A stretch of 59,931 nt of DNA from Brevundimonas sp. UBA7664 (GCF_002483305.1 NZ_DLHQ01000045.1:1-59931); one strand, 5' to 3'. Shown: positions 16,004 through 27,596, counted from the first letter of the stretch. A program made the numbers and translations. Notes: generated by a model not told the origin, from the letters alone.

Positions 16004-16771
16004 TTGGCTTATGCATTGGCGGTCGGCGCGGGCGCGCTTGTCCTGAGCCTGGCGGCGCTGCCGCAGGTGGAACCGGCGCGGGTGTCGCACGACGAATTGC
16101 CGGCGGTTCTGGCCGCCTCGTGGTGGTGTTCGGTCGATGAGGTCAGCCCGAACGGCAAGACCGAGGTCTGCGACGGGGTCATTCGCTACAGCCTTGCCGG
16201 CAACGAGATTCACGGCCGGTCCTGCTCGGTCGTATCGCTCGACGAGGTCGCGGAGATCGGGGGCGTTGTCGAGATCCTGGCGCCGGGCGCGCTCGACGCC
16301 GACCGCGCCCTGTTGGGCGAGATCAATTCGCGCGCCCGGGCGGCCGGCGCCGACCGCATCAAGATCTGCGAGACGATCCGTTTCAAGCGTCGTCCCGACG
16401 GCGCGCTTTGCGCCCGGGCCTTCGAGCTTCAGCCCGACACGCGGTGGGTCCTGTCCAGCAATGGCCGGTGGGAGGACGATGCGGACATCGCCCTTCCCCG
16501 CGAGGACGTCGCCAGCCTGTCCCTGATGGTCGCCCGGCTCGGCCCGGAGGTGATCGCCCGCCTCCCGGCCGAGATACTGGATGAGCCCGATATCAAGGCG
16601 ATGGCGGCGATCTTCGGGCCGGCGCTCGTTTGCGAGGGTTTTGCGAGGGCGGCGGACGGAACGCTGCAGTCTCTGCTCATCGGGGCGGGCGGAGGCGCGA
16701 CCCTGTCGGGCGTCCTGGTTCCGATTTCCGGGCCCGATGCCGTACGGCTGGAGTCCGCGCCGATCGAATAG
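16004..16771 (+). CDS. Exported protein of unknown function
   Basis: I take TTG 16004 as start, with CGGAGGG six bases upstream, giving MAYALAVGAGALVLSLAALP, a likely signal peptide. The mature part of about 230 residues has four cysteines in the N-terminal half (SWWCSVDE, EVCDGV, RSCSVV, KICETI) plus CARAF and LVCEGF later, suggesting disulfides in the periplasm. The alternation of short strands suggests a beta-rich domain. No family recognised. It stands alone between the WYL regulator and the M1-like gene in the same direction. Confidence 0.7.
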   Translation: MAYALAVGAGALVLSLAALPQVEPARVSHDELPAVLAASWWCSVDEVSPNGKTEVCDGVIRYSLAGNEIHGRSCSVVSLDEVAEIGGVVEILAPGALDADRALLGEINSRARAAGADRIKICETIRFKRRPDGALCARAFELQPDTRWVLSSNGRWEDDADIALPREDVASLSLMVARLGPEVIARLPAEILDEPDIKAMAAIFGPALVCEGFARAADGTLQSLLIGAGGGATLSGVLVPISGPDAVRLESAPIE

Positions 16772-16892
16772 GGGGAACGGCGTCAGCCGCGGGCGCGGAC
16801 TCGCCCCCGATCGGACCCAAGCCTGACCAAAGCTTAAGCTGACGCCGGCCATCGACCCGCGCTACGCCAAAGCGTCAGACAGGGAGGGGCCG

Positions 16893-18323
16893 ATGCGTCC
16901 GATGTTGATCGCGGTCATGACCGCCATGGCGCTCACGGCGGGCGCTCCGACTGCTTCGGCGCGCCAGAGCGCCGCCACCGAAGACACCGCGCCCGCCCGG
17001 CCCGCCGTCACCGTCACCCGCGACGGGGACGCCTGGACCGCGGAGTTTGCGCTCGATCGCGACGCCCCGGTCTGGGCCTTCTTCCGCTCGGCCCTGATCC
17101 AGGAGTCGCGCCGGCCGTGGCGGCTGGATCAGTGGCGGGTCGTGACCCCCGGCGTGGTGCTGGAGCGGGCCGGGAACTACGACATCCTGCGCGCCGCCGA
17201 CGGCGGGCCGGTCCCGCGCCGTGTCAGCATCGCCTTTACGCCGAGGTCGGAGAACCTCGAGGCCGACTATGCGTCTCTGTCCTTCACCGACGGATCGGTG
17301 GCCCTGCCCAGCGGCCAGTTCGACGTCTTTCCCCTGTCGTCGGTCGCCGAGGCCGCGGCGGCGCCCCAGGACCTCAATGGCTATCCGGTCGAAGCCGAGG
17401 CCGCGACCGTGACCTGGCGCGACCGGGCCGGTCCGGTGCTGTTCCGCGGCGCACGGGTGGCCGAGGCGACGGCGTCCGAGGCGGATACCTATGTGCTGTT
17501 CGGGCGGGCCGACATGGTCGAGACCCCGCGACTGGTCACGGTGACGGACCCGGCTCTGCCGGCCTGGGTCAGCAGCCGCATCCAGGACTTCGCCCCGCGC
17601 GTGGCCGATCTCTACACCGCCCGGCTGGGACCGGGTCAGACCGACCGGCCCACCGTCATGCTCAGCTGGGCGGGACCGACGGACGGCGTGACCTCCATGG
17701 GCGGCAGCGTCATGCCGGGGCTGATCGTCATGCGGTTCGAAGGAACCGGCGTGCTCGAGCCGACGGCGCGGGTGTCCAGTGCGGCGCGCTGGTTCATCGG
17801 CCATGAGAGCGCGCATTTCTGGCTCGGCCAGACCGTGCGCTACGAGCGTGCCCGCGACGCCTGGATCACCGAGGGCGGGGCCGATCTTATGGCCGTCCGG
17901 GCCCTGCAGGCGATCGACCCCGACTATGACGCGAAGGGGGAGTTGCAGCGGGAGGTCGACGACTGCGTGCGTCTGGCCGTCGCGCCGGTGACCGAGGCGG
18001 CGGAACGGGGCGAGCACCGCGCCTTCTACGCCTGCGGCGCGGTGTTCGCGATGGCGGCGGAGGCGGTGCAAGAGCGCGCGACGGGCGGCGACTGGTTCGA
18101 CTTCCTCCGGCCGTTGATCGACGCCAGCCGGGCGGACGGGGTGCTGACGCGGGACGAGTGGCTGGAGGCGCTGGACGCGGTATCGGGCGACGGGTCGCTG
18201 CGGCGGGATATGGAGACCCTGCTGGATGTGGGGTCGCCCGAAGCCGGCGAGATCGTCGCCGGGCTGTTGGAACGCTCCGGGGTGACCGTGCGGCGCGAAG
18301 ACGGTCGAGTGGTGCTCACGTAG
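16893..18323 (+). CDS. Exported M1-like (peptidase MA clan) metalloprotease
   Basis: The 476-residue product starts with a signal peptide (MRPMLIAVMTAMALTAGAPTASA). The catalytic region shows HESAHFWLGQ followed by WITEGGADLMAVRAL. This is the HExxH plus downstream Glu pattern of gluzincins related to M1 aminopeptidases. The M1 exopeptidase signature GxMEN is not seen; the equivalent place reads SMGGSVMPGL, so it may have altered specificity. AGGGAGG precedes ATG 16893. The N-terminal 170 residues look beta-rich. It converges on the M16 gene across a shared terminator. Confidence 0.8.
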   Translation: MRPMLIAVMTAMALTAGAPTASARQSAATEDTAPARPAVTVTRDGDAWTAEFALDRDAPVWAFFRSALIQESRRPWRLDQWRVVTPGVVLERAGNYDILRAADGGPVPRRVSIAFTPRSENLEADYASLSFTDGSVALPSGQFDVFPLSSVAEAAAAPQDLNGYPVEAEAATVTWRDRAGPVLFRGARVAEATASEADTYVLFGRADMVETPRLVTVTDPALPAWVSSRIQDFAPRVADLYTARLGPGQTDRPTVMLSWAGPTDGVTSMGGSVMPGLIVMRFEGTGVLEPTARVSSAARWFIGHESAHFWLGQTVRYERARDAWITEGGADLMAVRALQAIDPDYDAKGELQREVDDCVRLAVAPVTEAAERGEHRAFYACGAVFAMAAEAVQERATGGDWFDFLRPLIDASRADGVLTRDEWLEALDAVSGDGSLRRDMETLLDVGSPEAGEIVAGLLERSGVTVRREDGRVVLT

Positions 18324-18335
18324 AGACGAAAACAG

Positions 18336-18367
18336 AAAGGGCGGGCCCGTCGCCGGACCCGCCCTTC
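18336..18367. terminator. Bidirectional terminator between convergent protease genes
   Basis: AAGGGCGGGCCCG (18337-18349) pairs with CGGACCCGCCCTT (18353-18365) with one mismatch. It lies between the stop of the M1-like gene and the stop of the M16 gene on the other strand. Confidence 0.75.
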
Positions 18368-18389
18368 CCGTGACTTCACCCGTGACGGG

Positions 18390-21239
18390 CTATTGGGCTG
18401 ATCGGACCTCGACCGGCAGGCCCAGGGCGTCGAGCTGCGGCTTGACCACCGAGGCATCCCCGACCACCACCCAGACGAACTGGTCGGGGTGGATGACCTG
18501 ACGGGCGGCCTCGTCCATCTGGGCCGCGGTGAGCGCCCGGGTGCGGCTGGCGAGCGTCGCCTGGTAGTCATCGGGACGGCCATAGAGGGCATTGGATCGC
18601 AGGGCCCCCAGGATCTGGGCCGAGGTTTCGAAGCTCCCCGCCAGCGACCGGGTATTGCCGTTGATCGTCTTCTCGAGTTCCTGTGGCGTGACGCCATCGG
18701 TCTCCAGGAAGCGGTCGTACTGGGCGATCAGGGCCGCGATGGATTCACCCGTGCGGTTGGCCTGGACCGGCGCGTTGACGATATAGGGCACGCGGTGCTC
18801 GAGCGGGTTCACCCCGCCGCGCACGCCGTAGGACCAGCCCTTGGTCTCGCGCAGGTCCGCGTTGATGCGCGACAGGAAGTCCGAGCCAAGGGTGACGTTG
18901 GCCGCGTTCAGGGTCAGCAGATCGTCGGTGCCCGACAGCGGCAGGACCGCGCCGCCGTAGATCAGCGATTGCGGCGACTGCGGCCGGTCGATCAGGACGA
19001 TCCGGTTGGTCGGCGCCGGCATGGCGCTGTCGAAGGCCTTGGTCCCCCGCGGCGTCGAGGGCGCGCGCCAGTCGCCGAAGGCGGCTTCCAGCTGGGCCGT
19101 CACCTGGTCCAGGGGCAGGTCGGACACCACGAAGATGGTGGCGTTGTCCGGACGCACCCACGCATCGTGTTCCTGCACCAGGTCGGCGCGGGTCAGGCCC
19201 TGGATGGTGGCCGCATCGCCGGTGCCGGTGAAGGAGCGGCCGTACGGGCTGTCAGGGCCGTACAGCAGGGGCGGCAGGGCGCGCGCCGCCATGGCCCCCG
19301 GTTGGGTCGCCTCGCTGGACAGGGCCGCCAGACGCTGGGCGCGCAGCCGCTCGATTTCGGACGGTGCGAACGCCGGATTGCGCACCACGTCCGACAGCAA
19401 GGTCAGCGACGGGGAAAGGTTGGCCGTCACGGTCGTCAGGCTGGCCATGCTGCGGTCCATGGAAGCGCCGACGTCGATAGCGGCGCCCAGACGCTCTTCT
19501 TCTTCCGCCAGCTGGTTGGCGTCGCGGGTCGTGGTGCCGTCGTCCAGCAGGTCCAGCATCAGGCTGTGGGCGCCCAGCCGATCGGGTCGGTCGGCGGCGT
19601 AGCCGGCGTCGAACTCCACGGCGAGGCGGGTCACCGGCACGGTGTCGACCTGGGCATAGACGACCTTGATGCCGTTCGACAGGCTGGCGCGCTCGACGTC
19701 CGGGAAGTCCAGATCGGGCACGTCGCCGATCGCCGGCATCGGATCGCGGGCGACGCGCTCGATCTCGGCGGCCGGAACCGGCGTGGCGCCCGAGGGCGCG
19801 GCGGCGGCCTCCTCATAGGCTTCGCGCTCGCCGGGCGCGATGGTCAGGTCGAACACCGGACGGGTCAGCCAGCGCTGCATGGCCGCCGTCACCTGGGCCG
19901 GGGTCACCGAGGCGTACTGGGCCAACTCGTTGCGGTAGTGATCCGGATCTCCGGCGTAGAGCTGGCCCTCGGCCAGGACGTTGGCCTTGCCGTTGACCTG
20001 TTCGAGGCTCTGGATCCGGCCGGAGACATAACGGGTGGCGACGCGGGCGACCTCTTCCTCGGTCGGGCCCCGGGCGATGAAGTCGGCGACGATGGCGTCC
20101 AGGCGGCGGCCCACCTCGGCGGCGTCCTCGCCCGGCTTCACGTTCACCGAGATGTCGAAGATGCCGATGCGGTGGAAGTCCGACAGCGACGACGACACCG
20201 ACACGGCGCTCTGTTCGCCGCGCACCAGCTGGTTGTCGAGGCGCGAGGAGGCCAGGCCGCCGAGCACCGAGGCCGCGACCGACAGGGGCACGGCGTCGTC
20301 GCTCAACAGGCCGGGCACCGCCCAGCTGCGGGTCAGGCGGGTGGTGGCGACGCGGTCATGCATGGTCTCGACGATCGGGGCGGCCAGGGTCGGGATGTCC
20401 GCCTCGGCCGGGGTGTTCACCGGGCCGCGCGGAATGGCGCCGAAATAGCGTTCCATCAGCGGACGGGCGGTCGCCTCGTCGATATCGCCCGACAGGACGA
20501 TGATGGCGTTGTTCGGGCCGTAGTTGTCGCGGAACCAGTTGCGCACCGTCTCCAGGCTGGCGGCGTCCAGGTCGGCCATGGAGCCAATGGTGGAGTGGCG
20601 GTAGGGGTGGCCTTCGGGGAAGAGGGCTTCCAGCTGGGCGTATTCGAACAGGCCGTAGGGCTCGTTGTCCCCCTGGCGCTTCTCGTTCTGGACCACGCCG
20701 CGCTGCAGGTCGAGCACCTCCTGGCCGACCTCGCCGAGCAGATAGCCCATGCGGTCGCTTTCCAGGAACAGGGCCTGTTCCAGGGCGGGCGTCGGAACGG
20801 TCTGGAAATAGTTGGTGCGATCGAACCAGGTGGTTCCGTTCAGATTGCTCGGGCCGAGGTTGCGCATCCGGCCCAGATAACTGCCCGGCGCATTCTCCGA
20901 GCCGCCGAACATCAGGTGTTCGAAAAGGTGGGCGAAGCCGGTGGATCCGGCCGGTTCGTCCTTGGAGCCGACATTGTACCAGACCGACACCGCGACGACC
21001 GGCGCCTTGCGGTCGGTGTGGACGATGACCTTCAGCCCGTTGTCGAGCTCGAAGCGCGACCAGGGAATATCGACTCGGGCGACCAGGTCGGCCACGGGCG
21101 CGGCCTGCAGCTCCTGGCCGGACGGGCTTGGCGCGGCGGCCGCAGACGCCGGCTCCGAAGCGGGCGACAGGGCCCAGACAGGGGCTGCGGGCGCGATGAC
21201 CGAGAGGATGGCCGCGAGCGATACAAGACGAAGACGCAT
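18390..21239 (-). CDS. M16 family metallopeptidase, two-domain, exported
   Basis: The 949-residue protein starts at ATG 21239 (AAAGGA upstream) with the signal peptide MRLRLVSLAAILSVIAPAAP. The first M16 domain carries the inverted zinc motif HLFEH (about residues 104-108) with the downstream Glu expected some 75 residues later. The second half (from about residue 520) repeats the M16 fold without the HxxEH motif, the usual active-plus-inactive pair. It likely degrades peptides in the periplasm. The longer frame to 21308 would hide the signal peptide. It converges with the M1-like protease, so two exported zinc proteases are neighbours. Confidence 0.92.
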   Translation of the reverse strand: MRLRLVSLAAILSVIAPAAPVWALSPASEPASAAAAPSPSGQELQAAPVADLVARVDIPWSRFELDNGLKVIVHTDRKAPVVAVSVWYNVGSKDEPAGSTGFAHLFEHLMFGGSENAPGSYLGRMRNLGPSNLNGTTWFDRTNYFQTVPTPALEQALFLESDRMGYLLGEVGQEVLDLQRGVVQNEKRQGDNEPYGLFEYAQLEALFPEGHPYRHSTIGSMADLDAASLETVRNWFRDNYGPNNAIIVLSGDIDEATARPLMERYFGAIPRGPVNTPAEADIPTLAAPIVETMHDRVATTRLTRSWAVPGLLSDDAVPLSVAASVLGGLASSRLDNQLVRGEQSAVSVSSSLSDFHRIGIFDISVNVKPGEDAAEVGRRLDAIVADFIARGPTEEEVARVATRYVSGRIQSLEQVNGKANVLAEGQLYAGDPDHYRNELAQYASVTPAQVTAAMQRWLTRPVFDLTIAPGEREAYEEAAAAPSGATPVPAAEIERVARDPMPAIGDVPDLDFPDVERASLSNGIKVVYAQVDTVPVTRLAVEFDAGYAADRPDRLGAHSLMLDLLDDGTTTRDANQLAEEEERLGAAIDVGASMDRSMASLTTVTANLSPSLTLLSDVVRNPAFAPSEIERLRAQRLAALSSEATQPGAMAARALPPLLYGPDSPYGRSFTGTGDAATIQGLTRADLVQEHDAWVRPDNATIFVVSDLPLDQVTAQLEAAFGDWRAPSTPRGTKAFDSAMPAPTNRIVLIDRPQSPQSLIYGGAVLPLSGTDDLLTLNAANVTLGSDFLSRINADLRETKGWSYGVRGGVNPLEHRVPYIVNAPVQANRTGESIAALIAQYDRFLETDGVTPQELEKTINGNTRSLAGSFETSAQILGALRSNALYGRPDDYQATLASRTRALTAAQMDEAARQVIHPDQFVWVVVGDASVVKPQLDALGLPVEVRSAQ

Positions 21240-21332
21240 GGAGGGTCGGTTCCTTTGGTCACCAGAGGGTTGCAGGACCATACCGTGGCGGGCGACCGGC
21301 GCAATCACGCGCGGACGACCGATTGCCGCGCC

Positions 21333-22748
21333 TCATCCCCCCGCGAACGGATACGGGCTCACCGACTTGGCCCAGTCGTCGACCACCAGCGGACGGTCGA
21401 TCGGCGGGGCGGCCCGTTCGGCGCAGGGGTGGCGGTGGCACAGGCGGCAGGCGGGGCCGATGGGCGTGACCTCGGGCGCGGTCAGGTCGAGGCCGCGGGC
21501 GTAGGTCAGGCGGTGGGCGTGTTTGAGCTCGCAGCCGAGGCCGATGGCGAGGTCCTGGCCCTCGGTGAAGGCGTCATGCCCCTGACGGTCGACGGTGCGG
21601 GCGAGGGTGAACCAGCGGCCGCCGTCGGGGGTCTCGATGATCTGGGTGATGACCCGACCCGGCGTGCGGAAGGCGCTGTGCAGCCGCCAGCGCGGGCAGG
21701 CGCCGCCAAACCGGGAGAAGGGGAAGGCGCCCGAGGCGAACCGCTTGGAGATGTTTCCGGCCTGGTCGACCCGCATGAGGAAGAAGGGCACGCCGCGCGC
21801 CGTGGGTCGCGACAGGGTGGTCAGGCGGTGGGCGGCCTGTTCATAGCTGACGCCGAACCGGGCCTGAAGGCGACCGAGGTCGTAGCCGGTCTCCTCCGCC
21901 GTGTGCTGGAAGGGGCCGTAGGGCATCAGGATGGCGGCGGCGAGGGTGTTGGTGAGCGACACCTTGAGCAGGCGGCGGGTGGACTTGTCCGGGGCTGAAG
22001 CAGCGTCTGCGAGGGCGGTCAGTTCGGCGTCATGCTCGGACAGGGCCAGCTGGAAGGCGACGGCGAAGGCGCGGGAGGCGGGGCCGAGCGTTTCGGACAG
22101 CAGCAGCCGCTTGCGGTGCGGGTCGTAGCGGCGGGTCCATTCCACCATGACCTCGGCGGGCAGGGTGCGGACGCTGAGGCCGTGGCGGGACTGAAGGCGG
22201 GCGCGGACGCGGGTCTCGAACGGTTCGCCGGGCGCGTCGGTGGCGAGGGCCTCGGCCAGGGCTTCGCCGAGGATGTCGAGTTCGGGGAAGTGGTTGCGGC
22301 GCGACTGCACGTATTCGCGGACCCAGTCGGACGGGCTGTCGTCGGTTCCGCCCGTTTCCGCGCCGTCGCGGGCGCGGCGGTCGGAGAAGGCGCGGTACAG
22401 GCGCAGCAGGGCGTCGGCGGCGGCGGGCTGGTCCTCGGCCAGCTGGACGATCTCGTGGCGCGGCACCGCCAGGCCCTGGAACACCGGATCGGCGAAGGCC
22501 TCGGCCAGCTCGGCCTCCGAGGCGGGGCCGGCGGACTGGCCGAGGGTGCGCAGGTCGACGTCATAGGTATCGGCCAGCCGCAGCAGCAGCTGGGCCGAGA
22601 CGGGGCGCTGGTTGCGCTCGATGTGGTTGAGGTAGGAGGGCGAAACGCCGAGATCGACGGCCATGGCCGTCTGCGTGAGGGCCAGATCACGGCGCAGCCG
22701 CTTGAGGCGGCCTCCCAGAAACAGCTTGCGATCAGCGGCGGCGTCCAC
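21333..22748 (-). CDS. ScfR/RamB-family transcriptional regulator (XRE + DUF2083)
   Basis: The 471-residue protein has an N-terminal XRE helix-turn-helix (about 12-68: ALTQTAMAVDLGVSPSYLNH), an IrrE-like middle region without an intact HExxH, and a C-terminal short-chain fatty acyl regulator domain. It ends with a cysteine-histidine cluster (ACRLCHRHPC). Actinobacterial RamB and relatives control isocitrate lyase, malate synthase and acetate genes. Here it is divergent from aceA with 153 bases between, containing symmetric repeats. It is therefore most likely the glyoxylate-shunt regulator, sensing an acyl-CoA-type signal. Family firm, target inferred from position. Confidence 0.9.
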   Translation of the reverse strand: MDAAADRKLFLGGRLKRLRRDLALTQTAMAVDLGVSPSYLNHIERNQRPVSAQLLLRLADTYDVDLRTLGQSAGPASEAELAEAFADPVFQGLAVPRHEIVQLAEDQPAAADALLRLYRAFSDRRARDGAETGGTDDSPSDWVREYVQSRRNHFPELDILGEALAEALATDAPGEPFETRVRARLQSRHGLSVRTLPAEVMVEWTRRYDPHRKRLLLSETLGPASRAFAVAFQLALSEHDAELTALADAASAPDKSTRRLLKVSLTNTLAAAILMPYGPFQHTAEETGYDLGRLQARFGVSYEQAAHRLTTLSRPTARGVPFFLMRVDQAGNISKRFASGAFPFSRFGGACPRWRLHSAFRTPGRVITQIIETPDGGRWFTLARTVDRQGHDAFTEGQDLAIGLGCELKHAHRLTYARGLDLTAPEVTPIGPACRLCHRHPCAERAAPPIDRPLVVDDWAKSVSPYPFAGG

Positions 22749-22756
22749 GGTCGCAG

Positions 22757-22844
22757 TTAGTCACAAAATGACTTAACGGTCTATGTCAAATCATGACCGA
22801 ATGACACGAAAGATGAGCCTCTTGCTGTGTCATTCGTGACTTAG
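22757..22844. promoter_or_regulatory. Operator region between scfR-type regulator and aceA
   Basis: Three ordered repeats lie in an AT-richer stretch. There is a perfect inverted repeat AGTCA-CAAAA-TGACT (22759-22773). A second inverted pair is AATGACAC (22800-22807) and GTGTCATT (22827-22834). TGACTTA occurs at both 22769-22775 and 22837-22843. They share the core TGAC/GTCA. Multiple cores between divergent regulator and target fit an autoregulated operator; protein binding is inference. Confidence 0.6.
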
Positions 22845-22901
22845 GCGTGTTCTGCTCCTCGAGACCCGCGGCGATGTCCGCCCTCCGAGCCGAGACCCGA
22901 C

Positions 22902-24182
22902 ATGACCAGCTTCGCCCACCTCGTTCCGTCGCCCGTCGGCCGTTTCGACGGCATCGAACGGCCCTATACGCCGGAGGATGTCCGTCGCCTGCGCGGCTCA
23001 GTGCCGATCACCCATACCCTGGCCGAACGCGGCGCCAACCGGCTGTGGGAGCTGCTGCACGAGGAGCCCTATATCAACGCCCTGGGCGCGGTCACCGGCA
23101 ACCAGGCCATGCAGATGGTCCGGGCGGGGCTGAAGGCCATCTATCTGTCGGGCTGGCAGGTCGCCGCCGACGCCAACACCGCCGGGGCCATGTACCCCGA
23201 CCAGTCGCTTTACCCGGCCAATGCCGCGCCCGAACTGTGCCGCCGCATCAACCGCACCCTGCAGCGCGCCGACCAGATCGAGCACGCCGAGGGCGGGGCC
23301 AAGCGCGACTGGTTCGTGCCCATCGTCGCCGACGCCGAGGCCGGCTTCGGCGGGCCGCTGAACAGCTTCGAGATCATGAAGGCCTTCATCGAGGCGGGCG
23401 CCGCCGGCGTCCATTTCGAGGACCAGCTGGCCTCGGAGAAGAAATGCGGCCACCTGGGCGGCAAGGTGCTGATCCCGACCCAGGCGCATGAGCGCAATCT
23501 GATCGCCGCCCGCCTGGCCGCCGACGTCATGGGCGCCCCGACCCTGATCGTGGCCCGAACCGACGCCGAGAGCGCCCAGCTGATCACCTCGGACGTCGAT
23601 GAGCGGGACCACCCCTTCATCGACCGCGAAAACCGCACGCCCGAGGGCTTCTTCCGCCTCAAGGAGGGGACGGGTCTGGACCACTGCATCGCCCGCGGCC
23701 TGTCCTATGCGAAATACGCTGACGTGCTGTGGTGGGAGACCTCACACCCCGATCTGGACGACGCCCGCCAGTTCGCCGAGGCGGTGCACAAGGAGCATCC
23801 GGGCAAGCTGCTGGCCTACAACTGCTCGCCGTCGTTCAACTGGAAGGCCAAGCTGGACGACGCCACCATCGCCAAATTCCAGCGCGAGCTGGGGGCCATG
23901 GGCTACAAATTCCAGTTCGTGACCCTGGCCGGCTTCCACAGCCTGAACAACGGCATGTTCGAACTGGCCAGCGGCTACCGCGACCGCGGCATGGCGGCCT
24001 ATTCCGAGCTGCAGCAGCGCGAGTTCGCCAATGAAGCCGCCGGCTACACCGCCACCCGCCACCAGCGCGAGGTCGGCACCGGCTATTTCGACCAGGTCGC
24101 CACCGTCATCTCGAGCGGCCAGTCCTCGACCACCGCCCTCAAGGATTCCACCGAGACCGCCCAGTTCGTGGCGGCCGAGTAA
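22902..24182 (+). CDS. aceA: Isocitrate lyase
   Basis: Isocitrate lyase splits isocitrate into succinate and glyoxylate, the first step of the glyoxylate shunt needed for growth on acetate or fatty acids. The 426-residue protein contains the catalytic KKCGH motif (Cys182), preceded by VHFEDQLASE, as well as LSGWQVAADANTAG, IVADAEAGFGG and YNCSPSFNW. The length matches the short bacterial form. It is divergent from the ScfR-type regulator. A 69-codon gene follows after 11 bases. No malate synthase gene is in the window. Confidence 0.98.
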   Translation: MTSFAHLVPSPVGRFDGIERPYTPEDVRRLRGSVPITHTLAERGANRLWELLHEEPYINALGAVTGNQAMQMVRAGLKAIYLSGWQVAADANTAGAMYPDQSLYPANAAPELCRRINRTLQRADQIEHAEGGAKRDWFVPIVADAEAGFGGPLNSFEIMKAFIEAGAAGVHFEDQLASEKKCGHLGGKVLIPTQAHERNLIAARLAADVMGAPTLIVARTDAESAQLITSDVDERDHPFIDRENRTPEGFFRLKEGTGLDHCIARGLSYAKYADVLWWETSHPDLDDARQFAEAVHKEHPGKLLAYNCSPSFNWKAKLDDATIAKFQRELGAMGYKFQFVTLAGFHSLNNGMFELASGYRDRGMAAYSELQQREFANEAAGYTATRHQREVGTGYFDQVATVISSGQSSTTALKDSTETAQFVAAE

Positions 24183-24193
24183 GGAGAGAGACC

Positions 24194-24403
24194 ATGCAGC
24201 CCCTGAACAGCCCCACCGCCATCATCGACTTCTGCCTCGCCCCGCTGAACCTGGACACGGGAACCGAGGCCGAACGCGAGGTGCGTCGCCGGCTCGAGCA
24301 CGTCATCAAGACGTTCCGCGCCAAGGCGGCCCAGCCGGTCAGCGTCGACTTCTCGCGGATGCCTTCGCAGGTCATCAACGAGGCCGCCCACGGCTACGAA
24401 TAG
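24194..24403 (+). CDS. Small protein of unknown function downstream of aceA
   Basis: This 69-residue frame starts at ATG 24194 with AAGGAGAG just upstream, 11 bases after the aceA stop, so it is very likely cotranscribed and well translated. The sequence (MQPLNSPTAIIDFCLAPLNL...) has a charged central helix EAEREVRRRLEHVIKTFRAKAA and no signal peptide or membrane helix. I do not recognise a family. Its stop lies two bases from the end of the convergent histidine kinase gene. A role linked to acetate metabolism is only suggested by position. Confidence 0.65.
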   Translation: MQPLNSPTAIIDFCLAPLNLDTGTEAEREVRRRLEHVIKTFRAKAAQPVSVDFSRMPSQVINEAAHGYE

Positions 24404-24404
24404 G

Positions 24405-26687
<2,283 letters not shown>

Positions 26688-26757
26688 AACGCCCCCCTCG
26701 AGCGCGGATCATGGACCGAAGGGGTGAAGAAACCGTGGGCGCCGGCCAAGCTTGTCG

Positions 26758-27381
26758 TCAGGCCGCGGTGTCCGCGACGACAACCTGGAAGGCGCGCCCC
26801 ATGACCTTGACCGGGTTGACCTGACGTTCTCCCCGACGGACCTCGAAATGCAGGTGAGGCCCCGTCGAACGGCCCGTCGAGCCGACCAGGCCGATGCGCG
26901 CGCCGGCTTCGACGGCATCGCCCGAGGCGACGTCCAGGCGGCTGAGGTGGCCGTAGAGGGTGCTCATGCCGTTGGGGTGGCGGATCTCGACGAAACGGCC
27001 GTAGCCGGCGGGGTCATAGCCGGTGCGCAGGACCGATCCCTCGGCCGCGACATAGACGCCCGTGCCCTGGGGGGCGGCGATATCGACGCCTTCATGGTTA
27101 CGGGCGGCCTGGCCCGGCAGGCGGCGCAGGCCGAAGGGGGAGTTGACCGCGTAACCCCGGACCGGCTCGGCGAAGGCGATCAGCCGGGTCACCGGCCCGG
27201 CCGGTTCGGCCACGGCGGTCATCGGCGGGGCTTCCGGGACGGCGAGGGCGTCGGATTGGGCGGCGGGGTCGGGGCTGGACAGCGGCGCGGCGGCCATCGC
27301 CAGAACGGCGACGGCGGTCAGGGCGGCGGCCTGGCCTGAATGGATGAGGAACGACCGGGCGGTCGGCAACAGGCGTCGCAT
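26758..27381 (-). CDS. M23 family metallopeptidase (LytM-type)
   Basis: The 207-residue protein starts at ATG 27381 (MRRLLPTARSFLIHSGQAAA), followed by a hydrophobic export or anchor segment. The C-terminal peptidase domain has the zinc motifs NHEGVDIAAP and GPHLHFEVR, with the STLYGHLSRL segment typical of LytM endopeptidases. It probably cleaves peptidoglycan crosslinks or activates amidases in the periplasm. A longer GTG start at 27447 would add 22 unlikely residues. It lies downstream of the autotransporter gene, separated from it by a terminator. Confidence 0.9.
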   Translation of the reverse strand: MRRLLPTARSFLIHSGQAAALTAVAVLAMAAAPLSSPDPAAQSDALAVPEAPPMTAVAEPAGPVTRLIAFAEPVRGYAVNSPFGLRRLPGQAARNHEGVDIAAPQGTGVYVAAEGSVLRTGYDPAGYGRFVEIRHPNGMSTLYGHLSRLDVASGDAVEAGARIGLVGSTGRSTGPHLHFEVRRGERQVNPVKVMGRAFQVVVADTAA

Positions 27382-27540
27382 GGCGGCGTCGTCTCCGTCT
27401 TCGGCTCTACGAGCGGGAGGGGCGCCGGCGGCCGCAACGAGCGACACACTGCGGCCAGCGACCGGAAGCGGGTCTTTTCAGGTTGCCGTGGGGCGACTTT
27501 GGGGCGGCCGGGGGCGGCAGGTCGTCGCAGGCCTGGAACG

Positions 27541-27571
27541 AAAAAGGCGCGCGGCCCGAAGGCCGCGCGCC
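27541..27571 (-). terminator. Intrinsic terminator of the autotransporter gene
   Basis: GGCGCGCGGCC (27546-27556) pairs perfectly with GGCCGCGCGCC (27561-27571), with a 4-base loop. On the minus strand the stem is followed by TTTTT, just after the stop at 27597. Confidence 0.85.
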
Positions 27572-27596
27572 CTTGTCCTGTAGCGATATCAGTCTG

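Noticed and set aside
18489..21998. 1169-codon open frame antisense to the M16 protease and regulator genes
   Set aside because: It is a by-product of high GC, repetitive in G, R, A and V, with no family motif; the genes on the minus strand have signal peptide, zinc motif and HTH.
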